From Simiduia agarivorans SA1 = DSM 21679 (GTDB lineage Bacteria > Pseudomonadota > Gammaproteobacteria > Pseudomonadales > Cellvibrionaceae), in contig NC_018868.3 of assembly GCF_000305785.2 (NCBI RefSeq), forward strand, positions 248,001 to 312,000: a stretch of DNA of 64,000 nt, read 5' to 3'. The notes below the pieces were generated by a model. That model was not told where the DNA came from. It did not search any database and worked only from the letters and a program-made list of their open reading frames with translations. The position numbers and the translations under genes are program-made. Positions 27,928 through 38,711 of this stretch are shown here, piece after piece. The stretch's first letter is position 1; each line of letters starts with the position of its first letter.

Positions 27928-29166
27928 ATGAATTTTACGCCTCTGTTTATTGGTCTGCGCTACATCCGCGCGCGCAGAAGGAACCAGTTTATTTCCTTCC
28001 TGAGCGGCTTTTCCATGCTGGGCATGCTGTTGGGCGTGGCCGCGTTGATCATCGTGCTGTCGGTGATGAACGGCTTTGATCGCGAGCTCAAGGGCCGCTT
28101 GCTGGCAGCAATTCCACACGGCGTCCTGGAAGTCGAGGCTGGCATCGAAGACTGGCAGCCGCTGGCCGATCAGGTGACCCAGCATCCGGGAATCGTGGCT
28201 GCTGCCCCCTATATTGATGGCTTTGCCATGGTCGGTTTTGGTCGGGCGCTGCAGGCGGTCGCTTTTACCGGGGTGGAGCCTGAACCCGAAAAAGCCATTT
28301 CAGATCTCGCCAGTCATATGGTCATGGGCGATTTTGATGAATTGCAGGCGGGTACCTACGGCGTTGTTATCGGGCGGTTGTTGGCCCGCCAGTTAGCGGT
28401 AGTCCCCGGCGACAAGATCCAGCTCACACTGCCGCAGTTAACCATCACGCCGGCGGGCATTTTTCCTCGCGTCAAACGGTTCACCGTTGTGGGTGTGTTC
28501 GAGGTGGGTGCAGAAGTGGATCAATCCTTGGTGGTGATGCACCGCGCGGACGCGCGCCGGTTGTTGCGGTATCCCGCACAAGCCCAGGGGCTGCACTTGC
28601 GTACGCCCGATATGTTCAGTTCCGCTTCGGTGTTCAGGCAGCTTCAGCTTTCCCTGCCCGAAGGGCAGGTGGTGCGTGACTGGACCGACACCCAGGGCAG
28701 TTTGTTCCAGGCCATTAAAATGGAAAAAACGGTGGTGACTGTATTGTTACTCATCATTGTTATGGTGGCCGCATTTAATATTGTGACCAGTCTGGTATTG
28801 ATGGTGGCCGACAAACGCGCGGATATTGCCGTGCTGCGCACGCAGGGCATGAGTGCGGGCCAGATACTGTGGATCTTTCTTGTGCAGGGTGTGAGCGTAG
28901 GGCTGGTGGGCATACTCATCGGCGTGCTGATTGCTTGTCCCGTGGCGTTTTATCTGGGACCAATCGTGGCCTGGTTTGAAACCATTACCGGCCTGTATGT
29001 GTTTGATCCCGCGGTCTACTTCATCAGTTATTTGCCGTCCCACCTGCAATGGGCGGACGTAGCCCTGGTGGCCTGTGCCGGTGTGGTCTTGAGTTTACTG
29101 GCGAGCCTTTATCCTGCCTATCGGGCTTCCCGCGTGGAGCCTGCGGAGACTTTACGATATGAATGA
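27928..29166 (+). CDS. lolC: Lipoprotein-releasing ABC transporter permease LolC
   Basis: Inner-membrane permease of the LolCDE machine that hands outer-membrane lipoproteins to LolA. The 412 residues follow the FtsX/MacB layout: an N-terminal helix ([30 protein letters not shown]), a periplasmic domain of about 200 residues, then three C-terminal helices ([25 protein letters not shown] onward) and the ending [17 protein letters not shown] 27928 matches the family start; an upstream GTG frame is not used. It overlaps lolD by 8 bases. C versus E is assigned by gene order. Confidence 0.93.
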   Translation: MNFTPLFIGLRYIRARRRNQFISFLSGFSMLGMLLGVAALIIVLSVMNGFDRELKGRLLAAIPHGVLEVEAGIEDWQPLADQVTQHPGIVAAAPYIDGFAMVGFGRALQAVAFTGVEPEPEKAISDLASHMVMGDFDELQAGTYGVVIGRLLARQLAVVPGDKIQLTLPQLTITPAGIFPRVKRFTVVGVFEVGAEVDQSLVVMHRADARRLLRYPAQAQGLHLRTPDMFSSASVFRQLQLSLPEGQVVRDWTDTQGSLFQAIKMEKTVVTVLLLIIVMVAAFNIVTSLVLMVADKRADIAVLRTQGMSAGQILWIFLVQGVSVGLVGILIGVLIACPVAFYLGPIVAWFETITGLYVFDPAVYFISYLPSHLQWADVALVACAGVVLSLLASLYPAYRASRVEPAETLRYE

Positions 29167-29857
29167 TCATGCACCTGTGCTGCAAGCCCGGGCACTGGGC
29201 AAAACCTATAGCGAAGGGCCGGAACCGGTGGTGGTACTGGAGCAGCTGGATTTTGCACTTTATCCGGGCGAGCGGGTTGCCGTGGTCGGCAGTTCGGGAT
29301 CCGGAAAATCCACACTGCTGAACTTGCTGGGTGGTCTGGATAAACCCACCACCGGCGAAGTCGATCTCATGGGGCAACCGTTTTCTTCCTTGTCTGAAAC
29401 GGCGCGCGGTCGATTGCGTAATCAGCATATGGGGTTTGTGTATCAGTTTCATCACCTGTTGCCGGAATTTACTGCGCAGGAAAATGTGGAAATGCCGTTG
29501 CGTATCGCGGGTCAATCCCGCAGCCAGTTTCAGGCACGAGCCGCGGAATTGCTGGCGCAAGTGGGATTATCCAAGCGTTTGCAGCACAAGCCAGCTGAAT
29601 TGTCCGGCGGCGAGCGTCAGCGCGTTGCCATCGCCCGTGCGCTGGCCATGCAACCGGCCTGTGTTTTGATGGACGAGCCCACGGGCAATCTCGATAAGGA
29701 CAACGCGCTGGCGATCGAGCAGCTGATGCTGACATTGACCCAGCAGCACAAGGTAGCATTTGTGGTGGTGACCCACGACCCGCAACTGGCGAAGAAAATG
29801 GACCGCGTATTGCGGCTGGAATCCGGTCGCCTGCAGCCAGAGAGCGTCGGTACATGA
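29159..29857 (+). CDS. lolD: Lipoprotein-releasing ABC transporter ATPase LolD
   Basis: ATPase of LolCDE, 232 residues. Walker A is [16 protein letters not shown], the signature [15 protein letters not shown], Walker [12 protein letters not shown] and the switch histidine lies in VVVTHD. The ATG overlaps the lolC end and its own stop overlaps lolE (ATGA-type), indicating tight coupling of the three subunits. Confidence 0.97.
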   Translation: MNDHAPVLQARALGKTYSEGPEPVVVLEQLDFALYPGERVAVVGSSGSGKSTLLNLLGGLDKPTTGEVDLMGQPFSSLSETARGRLRNQHMGFVYQFHHLLPEFTAQENVEMPLRIAGQSRSQFQARAAELLAQVGLSKRLQHKPAELSGGERQRVAIARALAMQPACVLMDEPTGNLDKDNALAIEQLMLTLTQQHKVAFVVVTHDPQLAKKMDRVLRLESGRLQPESVGT

Positions 29858-31080
29858 GCCTGCCCTGGGTCATCGGTTTACGCTACACCGCCAGCAAGCG
29901 GCGCAACCAATTGGTGAGTTTTATTTCGCTGCTGTCCATGCTGGGTTTGGTCATGGGTGTTGCATTGCTGTTGATTGTGTTGTCGGTGATGAACGGCTTT
30001 GACCGGGAATTACGGGAGCGCATTCTGGGCGTTATGCCCCAGGCGACGGTGTTTCATCGTCAGGGTATTACCGACTGGCGCACGCATGCCCAGGCGTTCA
30101 GTCAGCACCCGGATGTATTGGCGGCCGCGCCGTTCGTGCAGCTGCAGGGGTTGGCATCAAAGGCCGGGCAGGTCACGCCGGTGTCACTTTATGGTGTCGA
30201 TGCCAGCCTGGAGCACCGCGTGTCGCGGCTGGATGAATTTATTACCGGTAAAACCCTGCGGCAATTGAGCGCCGGGGACCTATTGCTTGGTGCTGGTGTG
30301 GCGCGGCAGTTGGGTGCAAACGTAGGCGATAGCCTGACCTTTGTTGCGCCGAGCCGGGAAGATGCCAGCGCCATGCCTGCGGTGGCCACTTTTATCGTCG
30401 CAGGTATTATCCGCACCCGCACAGAGGTGGATAACGGCTTGGCGGTTGTGCGTCTGGTGGATGCCCAGCAGGTGGCTGATCTGGGTGAGGCAGTCACCGG
30501 GATCCGATTGAAGATTGCCGACCTGTTCAACTCGCGTCAGGTATTGCGCGATCTGATGGCCAATCTCAGCTACGGTTTTTATGGTTCGGATTGGACTCGC
30601 AGTCACGGTAACTTGTTTCAGGCAGTGCAAATGTCGCGCAAGCTGGTGGGCTTGTTGCTGTTTTTGATTATCGCCATCGCCGCATTCAACGTCGTGTCTA
30701 CCCTGGTCATGGTAGTGGTGGACAAACAGGGCCAGATTGCCATTTTGCAGACCCTGGGGGCCAGTCGCGCCACAATTATGGGTATTTTTGTGGTTCAGGG
30801 CGGCCTGATCGGTCTGGTGGGTACCGGTGTGGGGCTGGCATTGGGTGTGCTGGGGGCTCATTACGTGACCGATGCTGTGGCCGCATTGGAAAGTGCGTTG
30901 GGTATCCACTTTCTGGCATCAGATGTCTATCCGGTCAGCTATTTGCCGAGCGATTTCCGTTGGTCGGATTGCCTGGAGATTGGCCTGGTGGCACTGTCCA
31001 TGAGCCTGGTGGCGACCTTGTACCCCGCGTGGCGTGCGGCAAGAGTTCAGCCAGCCGATGCTTTGCGTTACGACCGCTGA
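29854..31080 (+). CDS. lolE: Lipoprotein-releasing ABC transporter permease LolE
   Basis: Second permease, 408 residues, homologous to Lol[21 protein letters not shown], the first helix [21 protein letters not shown], a periplasmic domain with [12 protein letters not shown], and C-terminal helices ([23 protein letters not shown] onward) ending [14 protein letters not shown]. It overlaps lolD by 4 bases. The paired C and E copies show the heterodimeric arrangement found in gamma-proteobacteria. Confidence 0.93.
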   Translation: MSLPWVIGLRYTASKRRNQLVSFISLLSMLGLVMGVALLLIVLSVMNGFDRELRERILGVMPQATVFHRQGITDWRTHAQAFSQHPDVLAAAPFVQLQGLASKAGQVTPVSLYGVDASLEHRVSRLDEFITGKTLRQLSAGDLLLGAGVARQLGANVGDSLTFVAPSREDASAMPAVATFIVAGIIRTRTEVDNGLAVVRLVDAQQVADLGEAVTGIRLKIADLFNSRQVLRDLMANLSYGFYGSDWTRSHGNLFQAVQMSRKLVGLLLFLIIAIAAFNVVSTLVMVVVDKQGQIAILQTLGASRATIMGIFVVQGGLIGLVGTGVGLALGVLGAHYVTDAVAALESALGIHFLASDVYPVSYLPSDFRWSDCLEIGLVALSMSLVATLYPAWRAARVQPADALRYDR

Positions 31081-31089
31081 CGCAGACCG

Positions 31090-31626
31090 CTATTTCAACT
31101 GTTTGAGTTTTTCCAAACGCAGCGCAATGCGGCGCTGCCAGCTGCGGGCCACATGCCAGCGCCAAAGCTGATTGACCACTAAAAAGCTGAGGCAGCCAAA
31201 GAACGCCGCACTCATCAGCGAACCCACCAACAATGGCGGCACCAGTGCGCCGAGTTCGGCGATAATCCAGTCGAGTGAAAGCTCAAATTCGAACGGGCGG
31301 CTCGGTGCGCCCAACACCCACAGGCCGAGCTGATAACAGGCATAAAACATGGGTGGCATGGTGACCGGGTTGCTCACCCACACCAGGGCGGCGCTGATAG
31401 GAAGATTGGCCCTGAGCCAGAGTGCGCCAAACGCGGCAATCGCCATTTGCCCGGGCAGCGGCAGAAAGCAAACAAAAATGCCTACAAAAAACGCCCGGGA
31501 GACGGACGACCGATTCAGGTGGAACAGGTTGGGGTCGTGGAGCAGGGTGCCGAGAAATTGCAGGGATTTATGATTCCGGATCTTGTAGGGATCCGGCATC
31601 AGCCGCTTGAACAATTTCTTTGCCAT
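31090..31626 (-). CDS. DUF2062 membrane protein
   Basis: A 178-residue membrane protein with the DUF2062 pattern: VSRAFFVGIFVCFLPLPGQM, AAFGALWLRANLPISAALVWVSNPVTMPP, then two more helices. Function is unknown for the family. ATG 31626 (MAKKLFKRL) is preferred to an in-frame codon 15 bases earlier. It converges on lolE with 9 bases between stops. In Pseudomonas the same gene sits between lolE and comEC (recalled). Confidence 0.88.
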   Translation of the reverse strand: MAKKLFKRLMPDPYKIRNHKSLQFLGTLLHDPNLFHLNRSSVSRAFFVGIFVCFLPLPGQMAIAAFGALWLRANLPISAALVWVSNPVTMPPMFYACYQLGLWVLGAPSRPFEFELSLDWIIAELGALVPPLLVGSLMSAAFFGCLSFLVVNQLWRWHVARSWQRRIALRLEKLKQLK

Positions 31627-31764
31627 GAATACGTCTCGCACCTTTGCTGGCGCGCATTATGCCTAACCACGTCAGTAAAGACTATGGTTTAACTTTGGCG
31701 GGCTTGCAAATCGTTGTGGGGCGGAGGGCCGGGCGCCCGCTTAACAGGGCGCCCGCGGGGCGTT

Positions 31765-32382
31765 TCAGTGGGGCAGGGGATTACCTGATCCGGGGCCGGG
31801 TTTGGTTGCTGTGGGTTCGGGGCGTGCGCTGGCAGGTTGCGCATCTGGTGCCGCTGATTTGGGTGCAGCCGCACTGGTTGCGGGGTTGGGCGCTGCCGGT
31901 TTAGGTGCCTGCTTGGGTTTATCCAGATTGATCGCCAGTTCCAGTCGCTCGCGCACGCTCACGGTTTCCTTGTGATCTTCCAGCAGGGCTGCAATTTGCG
32001 ATTTGCGATCCGCAATTTGTTGTTGCAGCTGTTTTATTTCCGTTTCAAGTTGGGTGTTCTTGTTCAGCAGGCGCGATTCTTTATCGGTGGCGTCCGCAAT
32101 GATGTCCTCCACGCTGATGTGCGTGGACTCCAGTGTCTGTTTGACCACCGACACGACAATTTCCTTGTTGTCGGCAGGCAGTTTCCGCATCAGGTCAATG
32201 GCGTCCTGAATGCCGTAGGTAGGGCTGCGTTTGGGGGCCGCGGCCTTGGGGCTGGCGGCTACTACCGGCTCGTTCTCGGGCTCAAACAGTTTGTGATCGA
32301 GATCGCCGCTGTTGGGCAGCTCGTCGCTGTCGAACAAGTTGGTGGTTTCTTCCTCTTCTGTCTTGCGGGAAAACAGACCCAT
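31765..32382 (-). CDS. Soluble coiled-coil protein with Ala/Pro-rich tail
   Basis: A 205-residue protein not assignable to a named family. Residues 1-50 are acidic and probably disordered. Residues 55-95 (TYGIQDAIDLMRKLPADNKEIVVSVVKQTLES) look helical. Residues 100-150 form a coiled coil (LLNKNTQLETEIKQLQQQIA). Residues 155-205 are a low-complexity Ala/Pro/Lys tail. No signal or membrane segment. AGGAG lies 5 bases before the ATG. It stands alone; AT-rich sequence follows upstream. A structural or adaptor role is only a guess. Confidence 0.75.
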   Translation of the reverse strand: MGLFSRKTEEEETTNLFDSDELPNSGDLDHKLFEPENEPVVAASPKAAAPKRSPTYGIQDAIDLMRKLPADNKEIVVSVVKQTLESTHISVEDIIADATDKESRLLNKNTQLETEIKQLQQQIADRKSQIAALLEDHKETVSVRERLELAINLDKPKQAPKPAAPNPATSAAAPKSAAPDAQPASARPEPTATKPGPGSGNPLPH

Positions 32383-33375
<993 letters not shown>

Positions 33376-33393
33376 GTGTGTATCAAGAGTGTC

Positions 33394-33422
33394 AAACACC
33401 CGCTTCAGCGGGTGTTTTTTTT
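33394..33422 (+). terminator. Intrinsic terminator of adk
   Basis: AACACCCGC-TTCA-GCGGGTGTT with a run of eight T, 19 bases after adk; the stem is 9 bp. Confidence 0.92.
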
Positions 33423-33496
33423 AGCGCCCGCGGTGTTGCCCTGAATCTACAGGGCGATGCGGCGGGTGTTCAGCAACGGATTTTAAGCGGAGCAAT

Positions 33497-34480
33497 ATGA
33501 ACAAGTCTGCCACGGGGGTTTTGCTGGTTAATCTGGGGACGCCGGAAGCGCCCACGCCTGGCGCGGTCCGTGCATTTCTGCGCGACTTCCTGAGTGACCC
33601 CCGGGTGGTGGAGATTCCCCGGCTGATCTGGCTGTGCATTCTCTACGGCGTGATACTGCCGTTTCGCCCCCGCAAAGTGGCCCATGCCTATGCCTCGATC
33701 TGGACAGAGCAGGGGTCGCCCCTGCGGGTGTTGACGGAATCTCTGGCCGCCCGGCTGCAAGCGCGCCTGTCGGCAGAATCCGGCGAAACCGCACCCAAGG
33801 TCGCCGTTGCCTATACCTATGGGGAGCCTTCTGTGGCGCATCAGCTGTCGGTGCTGCGCGAGGCCGGAGTGGAGCGGACGTTGGTCCTGCCGTTGTATCC
33901 GCAGTACTCGGCCACCACCACCGGCTCCGTGTATGACCAATGCGCGGCGGTGATGAAAGCCAGCCGCGATATCCCCGATCTGGTGATCCAGAAGCACTAT
34001 TATTCCCGCCCTGATTACGTACGAGCGTTGGTTAACAGTATCCGCACGCATCGCGCCCAACACCCGGGTGCCGATTGCCTGTTGTTTTCGTTTCATGGGA
34101 TTCCACGTCGCAATGTGGATCTGGGCGACCCTTACGAACAGCATTGCCTGCACACCGCGCGCGACGTGGCCACCATTCTGGGGCTGGAAGAGCACCAATG
34201 GCGGGTCAGCTTCCAGTCCCGTCTGGGGCGGGCTGAATGGCTCAAACCTTATACCGACGAAACTCTGCGCCAGTTGCCGTCCGAGGGTATTAAGCGTCTG
34301 GATGTGATCTGCCCGGCCTTTGCGATTGATTGTCTTGAAACGCTGGAAGAAATCGACGTGGAAAACCGCGAGGTGTTTCTGGAGTCCGGCGGCGAAGATT
34401 ACCAATACATTCCGTGCCTGAACGATTCCGAAGATCAGGTGTTTTTCCTGGCCAATCTGGTGGCCGAACGTTTGGGTTGA
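33497..34480 (+). CDS. hemH: Ferrochelatase
   Basis: Inserts Fe2+ into protoporphyrin IX in the last step of protoheme synthesis. The 327-residue product shows GVLLVNLGTPEAPTPGAVR, the metal-site His in FSFHGIPRRN (near residue 200) and the acidic CPAFAIDCLETLEEIDVEN. AGCGGAG lies before the ATG. No membrane anchor, as in most bacteria. It follows the adk terminator, so probably has its own promoter. Confidence 0.96.
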   Translation: MNKSATGVLLVNLGTPEAPTPGAVRAFLRDFLSDPRVVEIPRLIWLCILYGVILPFRPRKVAHAYASIWTEQGSPLRVLTESLAARLQARLSAESGETAPKVAVAYTYGEPSVAHQLSVLREAGVERTLVLPLYPQYSATTTGSVYDQCAAVMKASRDIPDLVIQKHYYSRPDYVRALVNSIRTHRAQHPGADCLLFSFHGIPRRNVDLGDPYEQHCLHTARDVATILGLEEHQWRVSFQSRLGRAEWLKPYTDETLRQLPSEGIKRLDVICPAFAIDCLETLEEIDVENREVFLESGGEDYQYIPCLNDSEDQVFFLANLVAERLG

Positions 34481-34536
34481 TGCTGCGCAGGCGACGCATT
34501 TCTGGGACAATAGCGGCTTTTACCTAAGCGATTGAA

Positions 34537-35226
34537 ATGAAAAATCTACTCGCGCTCGATAGTTCCTCCAACGCCTGTTCCGCCGCGCTGTTATGCAATG
34601 GCTCGGTCACTCATCGCTGGGAGTTGGCGCCGCGTGGCCACATGCAACGGCTGCTGCCAATGGCGGACGAATTGTTGCAAGCAGCGGGGCTGGCTGTGAA
34701 CCAGCTGGATGCAATAGCCTTTGGCCGAGGCCCTGGTTCGTTTACCGGCTTGCGGGTGGCAACCGGCATCGTGCAGGGCCTGGCGTGGGGTGCAGATCTT
34801 CCAGTGATACCGGTGTCGACCCTGCGGGCAATTGCGGCGGGCTTCCAGCGTACCCAGCCCGACGTTGACGGCAGATTACTGGTGGCGGTGGATGCCCGCA
34901 TGGGCGAACTCTACGCGGCCCATTTCAGGCTCGAGGGGCAACGTCTGGTGAACGACGGTGCCGAGCAATTGGTGCCGCTCGCCGATGCGGCTGCCTTGCT
35001 GGAAAACGTCGATGCTGGCGCGGGCAGTGGCTGGCAATTGGCCCCGTTAAACCAGCAGCGGCCTGCAGTGTGCCTGCCGGAATTGGAGCCCGATGCGTTG
35101 GATATACTTCACCTCGCCCGGCAGGCGGATGCTGTGCCAGTGCAAGCCCATGAAGCCAAGCCCGTGTATCTGCGCGACAGCGTGAACTGGCAGAAGCGCA
35201 CACGCATTCGCACCGAAAGTTTGTAA
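34537..35226 (+). CDS. tsaB: tRNA threonylcarbamoyladenosine biosynthesis protein TsaB
   Basis: TsaB pairs with TsaD and TsaE to make t6A37 of ANN-decoding tRNAs. The 229 residues show the ASKHA fold: LLALDSSSNACSAALLCNG, MADELLQAAGLAVNQLDAIAFGRGPGSFTGLRVA and ARMGELYAAHF. Length and absence of the TsaD metal histidines support TsaB rather than TsaD. It lies between hemH and uppP, each with its own spacing of 40-60 bases. Confidence 0.94.
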   Translation: MKNLLALDSSSNACSAALLCNGSVTHRWELAPRGHMQRLLPMADELLQAAGLAVNQLDAIAFGRGPGSFTGLRVATGIVQGLAWGADLPVIPVSTLRAIAAGFQRTQPDVDGRLLVAVDARMGELYAAHFRLEGQRLVNDGAEQLVPLADAAALLENVDAGAGSGWQLAPLNQQRPAVCLPELEPDALDILHLARQADAVPVQAHEAKPVYLRDSVNWQKRTRIRTESL

Positions 35227-35270
35227 ATTTCTGCGGGCACTGCCCGCACTCTTTGTTCAGAAGGATTCCC

Positions 35271-36059
35271 ATGGATTGGCTTCAAACGCTCATACTCGCC
35301 CTGATACAGGGCTTGACTGAGTTCTTACCCATTTCAAGCTCTGCCCATCTTATTTTGCCGTCCGAATTGTTGGGCTGGCAGGATCAGGGCCTGGCGTTTG
35401 ATGTGGCGGTTCACTTTGGCAGCCTGCTGGCGGTTATTCTGTACTTCCGTCGCGATCTGACCCAGTTGGCAGGCCAGTGGTTTGCCAGTTTTGGCGGCAA
35501 AACAAACCACGAGAGCCAGTTGGTGTGGATGATCGGCTTCGCCACCATTCCCGCCGGCTTGGCCGGTTTACTGGGCAAGGAATTCATAGAAACCCACCTG
35601 CGTTCGGCCGAAGTGATTGCCTGGGCCACCATCGGGTTCGGCCTGCTGTTGGGCCTCGCCGACCGGCAGGGGCGGGGCGTTAAGACACTGATCGACATGA
35701 CCTGGCCTCTGGCGTTGGCCATCGGCATCGCCCAGGCGTTGGCGCTGGTGCCGGGTACTTCGCGCTCGGGCATCACCATGACCGCGGCCTTGCTGTTGGG
35801 CTTCAGCCGTACGGATGCGGCCCGGTTTTCGTTTTTATTGTCCATCCCCGTGATCGCCTTGAGCGCGGGCTATCTGAGTTACAAATTGATAGGGGTGGCG
35901 GATGTGGACTGGGCCACCATGGGGCTGGGCTTTGTACTCTCGGCCCTCAGTGCCTATGCTTGCATTCATTTTTTCATGCAATTGATTGAGCGCATCGGCA
36001 TGATGCCTTTTGTGATTTATCGCTTGGTGTTGGGTGTCGCCCTGTTGTGGTTGTTATAG
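35271..36059 (+). CDS. uppP: Undecaprenyl-diphosphatase
   Basis: Membrane phosphatase that recycles undecaprenyl diphosphate for cell-wall synthesis; overexpression gives bacitracin resistance in other species. The 262 residues have the two family signatures EFLPISSSAHL (near 20) and LVPGTSRSGITM (near 160) and about eight hydrophobic segments. ATG 35271 follows AAGGA; a start six codons earlier is disfavoured. Confidence 0.96.
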   Translation: MDWLQTLILALIQGLTEFLPISSSAHLILPSELLGWQDQGLAFDVAVHFGSLLAVILYFRRDLTQLAGQWFASFGGKTNHESQLVWMIGFATIPAGLAGLLGKEFIETHLRSAEVIAWATIGFGLLLGLADRQGRGVKTLIDMTWPLALAIGIAQALALVPGTSRSGITMTAALLLGFSRTDAARFSFLLSIPVIALSAGYLSYKLIGVADVDWATMGLGFVLSALSAYACIHFFMQLIERIGMMPFVIYRLVLGVALLWLL

Positions 36060-36084
36060 CCCGGACCTGTAGGAGAAACGAATA

Positions 36085-36966
36085 ATGAATCTTGCGTTTA
36101 TCGGCTTGGGTGTTATGGGCTTTCCCATGGCAGGGCACTTGCAGCAGGCGGGTCATTCGGTACGCGTATACAACCGCACCACCGCGAAAGCATTGGATTG
36201 GGTGGCCCGCTACGGCGGTAGCCACGGCGAAACCCCCAGAGCCGCCGCTCAGGGGGCGGAGATCGTGTTCTTGTGCGTGGGCAATGACGAGGACCTGCGC
36301 TCGGTGGTGTTGGGTGCCGATGGTGTGCTGTCCGGCATGGCGCCGGGTTCTGTCATCGTGGATAACACCACGGCCTCGGCGGAGGTGGCGCGCGAGCTGT
36401 GCGGACTGGCGGCAAAACAGCAAATCGCTTTTCTCGACGCGCCGGTGTCCGGCGGCCAGGCCGGCGCTGAAAAGGGCCAGTTGACCGTAATGGTGGGTGG
36501 CGATGCCGTCGCCTTTGCGCGCGCCGAACCGGTGATTGCGCATTTTGCGCGTTCAGTGAAATTGCTGGGCCCGTCGGGCAGTGGTCAGTTGTGTAAAATG
36601 GTTAACCAGATCTGCATCGCCGGGCTGGTACAGGGCCTCGCGGAAGGCCTGCATTTTGCCGGCAAGGCCGGGCTCGATGCGGCGGCGGTGGTCGAGGTGA
36701 TCTCCAAGGGCGCGGCCCAGTCCTGGCAGATGGAAAACCGTTACGCCACCATGCTGGCGGGCGAATACAACCACGGTTTCGCGGTGGACTGGATGCGCAA
36801 GGATCTGGGTATCGTTATGGATGAATCCCGTCGCAATGGTGCCCGTCTGCCGGTAACGGCACTGGTGGACCAATTTTATGGCGAGGTGCAGGACCTGGGC
36901 GGCGGTCGCTGGGATACTTCCAGCCTGCTGGCCCGCTTGGAAAGCGCGGGCAAAACTAGCAGGTAA
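36085..36966 (+). CDS. Beta-hydroxyacid dehydrogenase (3-hydroxyisobutyrate dehydrogenase family)
   Basis: NAD(P)-dependent oxidoreductase, 293 residues. The nucleotide site is FIGLGVMGFPMAGHLQQAGH; DAPVSGGQAGAEKG is the substrate loop; the catalytic Lys lies in GSGQLCKMVNQI. The C-terminal helical domain is intact (KDLGIVMDESRRNGARLPVT). A valine-catabolism role would need neighbours that are absent, so the substrate is open; glyoxylate/succinic-semialdehyde reductases belong to the same family. TAGGAG lies before the ATG; the next gene follows after 31 bases. Confidence 0.88.
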   Translation: MNLAFIGLGVMGFPMAGHLQQAGHSVRVYNRTTAKALDWVARYGGSHGETPRAAAQGAEIVFLCVGNDEDLRSVVLGADGVLSGMAPGSVIVDNTTASAEVARELCGLAAKQQIAFLDAPVSGGQAGAEKGQLTVMVGGDAVAFARAEPVIAHFARSVKLLGPSGSGQLCKMVNQICIAGLVQGLAEGLHFAGKAGLDAAAVVEVISKGAAQSWQMENRYATMLAGEYNHGFAVDWMRKDLGIVMDESRRNGARLPVTALVDQFYGEVQDLGGGRWDTSSLLARLESAGKTSR

Positions 36967-36997
36967 GGATCGATCATACAGACGGGGGCGACAGCCA

Positions 36998-37390
36998 ATG
37001 TCACATCAGCAGGGCAGGGTACTGGGCTTGGGCGGCGTGTTTTTCAAAACTGCCGATCCCGCAGGGTTGCGGGCCTGGTACAAACAATGGCTAGGCCTGC
37101 CCATGGACGAGTACGGCGCTTGTCTGCCCGTAGCGAGCTTGCCGGCTGACGCCTATAGCGTGGTTTCGCCTTTCAGTGACAGTACTGATTATTTTGCACC
37201 TTCACAGCAACCGTTCATGATTAATCTGGTTGTTGATGATGTGCAGGCCTGCCTGGCCCGCCTTGCGGGTTCGGGTGCCCAGATTCTGCCCGAGACCGAA
37301 AACGGTGAATTCGGGCATTTCGGTTGGTTTATTGATCCGGCCGGCAACAAAATTGAATTGTGGCAGCCGCCGGTTGCCACTGGCGCGTAG
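36998..37390 (+). CDS. VOC (glyoxalase/bleomycin-resistance fold) family protein
   Basis: A 130-residue protein with two beta-alpha-beta-beta-beta modules: [25 protein letters not shown], and [21 protein letters not shown] with the typical [16 protein letters not shown] at the end. The final Glu in KIELWQP is the usual metal ligand. ATG 36998 is chosen because an upstream in-frame start would overlap the preceding gene by 89 bases. The substrate is unknown. Confidence 0.85.
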   Translation: MSHQQGRVLGLGGVFFKTADPAGLRAWYKQWLGLPMDEYGACLPVASLPADAYSVVSPFSDSTDYFAPSQQPFMINLVVDDVQACLARLAGSGAQILPETENGEFGHFGWFIDPAGNKIELWQPPVATGA

Positions 37391-37406
37391 CCTAACAAGG
37401 AATTCT

Positions 37407-38693
37407 ATGGACCAGACAACATTGCTCAACGGCCTGGCAGACTTTATTGCCAGTTCACCCACCCCATTCCATGCGGTCGATACCATGGCCAGGCGCTTGC
37501 GTGCCGAAGGCTATCAGGCGCTGGCGGAGGGTGAGCGCTGGCAATTGCAGGCCGGCGGGCGTTATTACGTGGTGCGCAACGGCGCCTCACTGATTGCCTT
37601 TAAATACGGCAAGGATCTGGACAAAGGGATCCAGATGGTGGGTGCCCATACCGACAGCCCTTGCCTGAAAGTCAAACCCAATCCGGTGGTGAACAGCCAG
37701 GGTTATTTACAGCTGGGCGTGGAAGTCTACGGTGGTGTGTTGCTGGCGCCCTGGTTTGATCGCGACCTCAGCCTGGCCGGCCGGGTCAGCTACCTGACCA
37801 AAAAGGGCGAGCGCGCCAAAGCCCTGGTGAATTTTTCCCGCGCCATTGCCTTTATTCCGAGCCTGGCGATTCATCTGGACCGGGAAGTGAATAAGAACCG
37901 TACCATTAACCCGCAAACGGATATTCCGCCGGTGCTGGCGCAGTTGCCGGGCCCGGATGCCGGCGCCGATTTCGGGCAGATACTGGCCGATCAGCTGGCC
38001 GCCGAAGGCGTCACCGATGTGGCCAGCGTGCTCGACTACGAACTGTGTTTTTACGATACCCAACGGCCTGCCGTACTGGGCTTGAACAACGAATTTTTCG
38101 TGGGTGCTCGGCTCGACAATCTGGCCAGCTGCTATGCCGGTCTGGAGGCGCTGTTGGCGGCGCCCGAGGGTCAAAGCCAGCTGCTCATCTGCAACGACCA
38201 TGAAGAAGTGGGTAGCAGCTCTTGCTGCGGTGCGGCCGGCCCCATGCTGCGCCAGTTCCTGGAGCGCCTGGTGCCGGATGTGGAGCGCCGCAACCAGATT
38301 ATTCACCATTCCCTGCTGGTGTCGGCCGACAATGCCCATGGCATCCACCCGAACTACGCTGACAAACACGAGCAGAACCATGGTCCTTTATTGAACAAGG
38401 GTCCGGTAATTAAGATAAATGCGAACCAGCGCTATGCAACCACCGGTGAAACCAGTGCATACTTCCGCCACCTTTGTCAGCAGTTGAACGTGCCCGTACA
38501 GGCCTTCGTGGTCCGCACCGATATGGCGTGCGGCAGCACCATCGGGCCGATTACAAGCGCCGAAATCGGTGTATCCACCATCGATGTAGGCTTACCCACC
38601 TGGGGCATGCATTCCATCCGTGAAACGGCCGGTACCGCTGACTTAGGCTATTTGATTGCCATTTTGCAAAAACATTTTGCCGAACCGGCCTGA
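37407..38693 (+). CDS. apeB: M18-family aminopeptidase
   Basis: Dinuclear-zinc aminopeptidase of 428 residues. Metal and catalytic segments are visible: [67 protein letters not shown] and [18 protein letters not shown] 37407 follows AAGGA. Cytosolic, with no signal peptide. The peptidase removes N-terminal residues, acidic ones in some relatives; preference is not readable from sequence. Confidence 0.95.
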   Translation: MDQTTLLNGLADFIASSPTPFHAVDTMARRLRAEGYQALAEGERWQLQAGGRYYVVRNGASLIAFKYGKDLDKGIQMVGAHTDSPCLKVKPNPVVNSQGYLQLGVEVYGGVLLAPWFDRDLSLAGRVSYLTKKGERAKALVNFSRAIAFIPSLAIHLDREVNKNRTINPQTDIPPVLAQLPGPDAGADFGQILADQLAAEGVTDVASVLDYELCFYDTQRPAVLGLNNEFFVGARLDNLASCYAGLEALLAAPEGQSQLLICNDHEEVGSSSCCGAAGPMLRQFLERLVPDVERRNQIIHHSLLVSADNAHGIHPNYADKHEQNHGPLLNKGPVIKINANQRYATTGETSAYFRHLCQQLNVPVQAFVVRTDMACGSTIGPITSAEIGVSTIDVGLPTWGMHSIRETAGTADLGYLIAILQKHFAEPA

Positions 38694-38711
38694 TGGTTTT
38701 TTGGAGTTAAC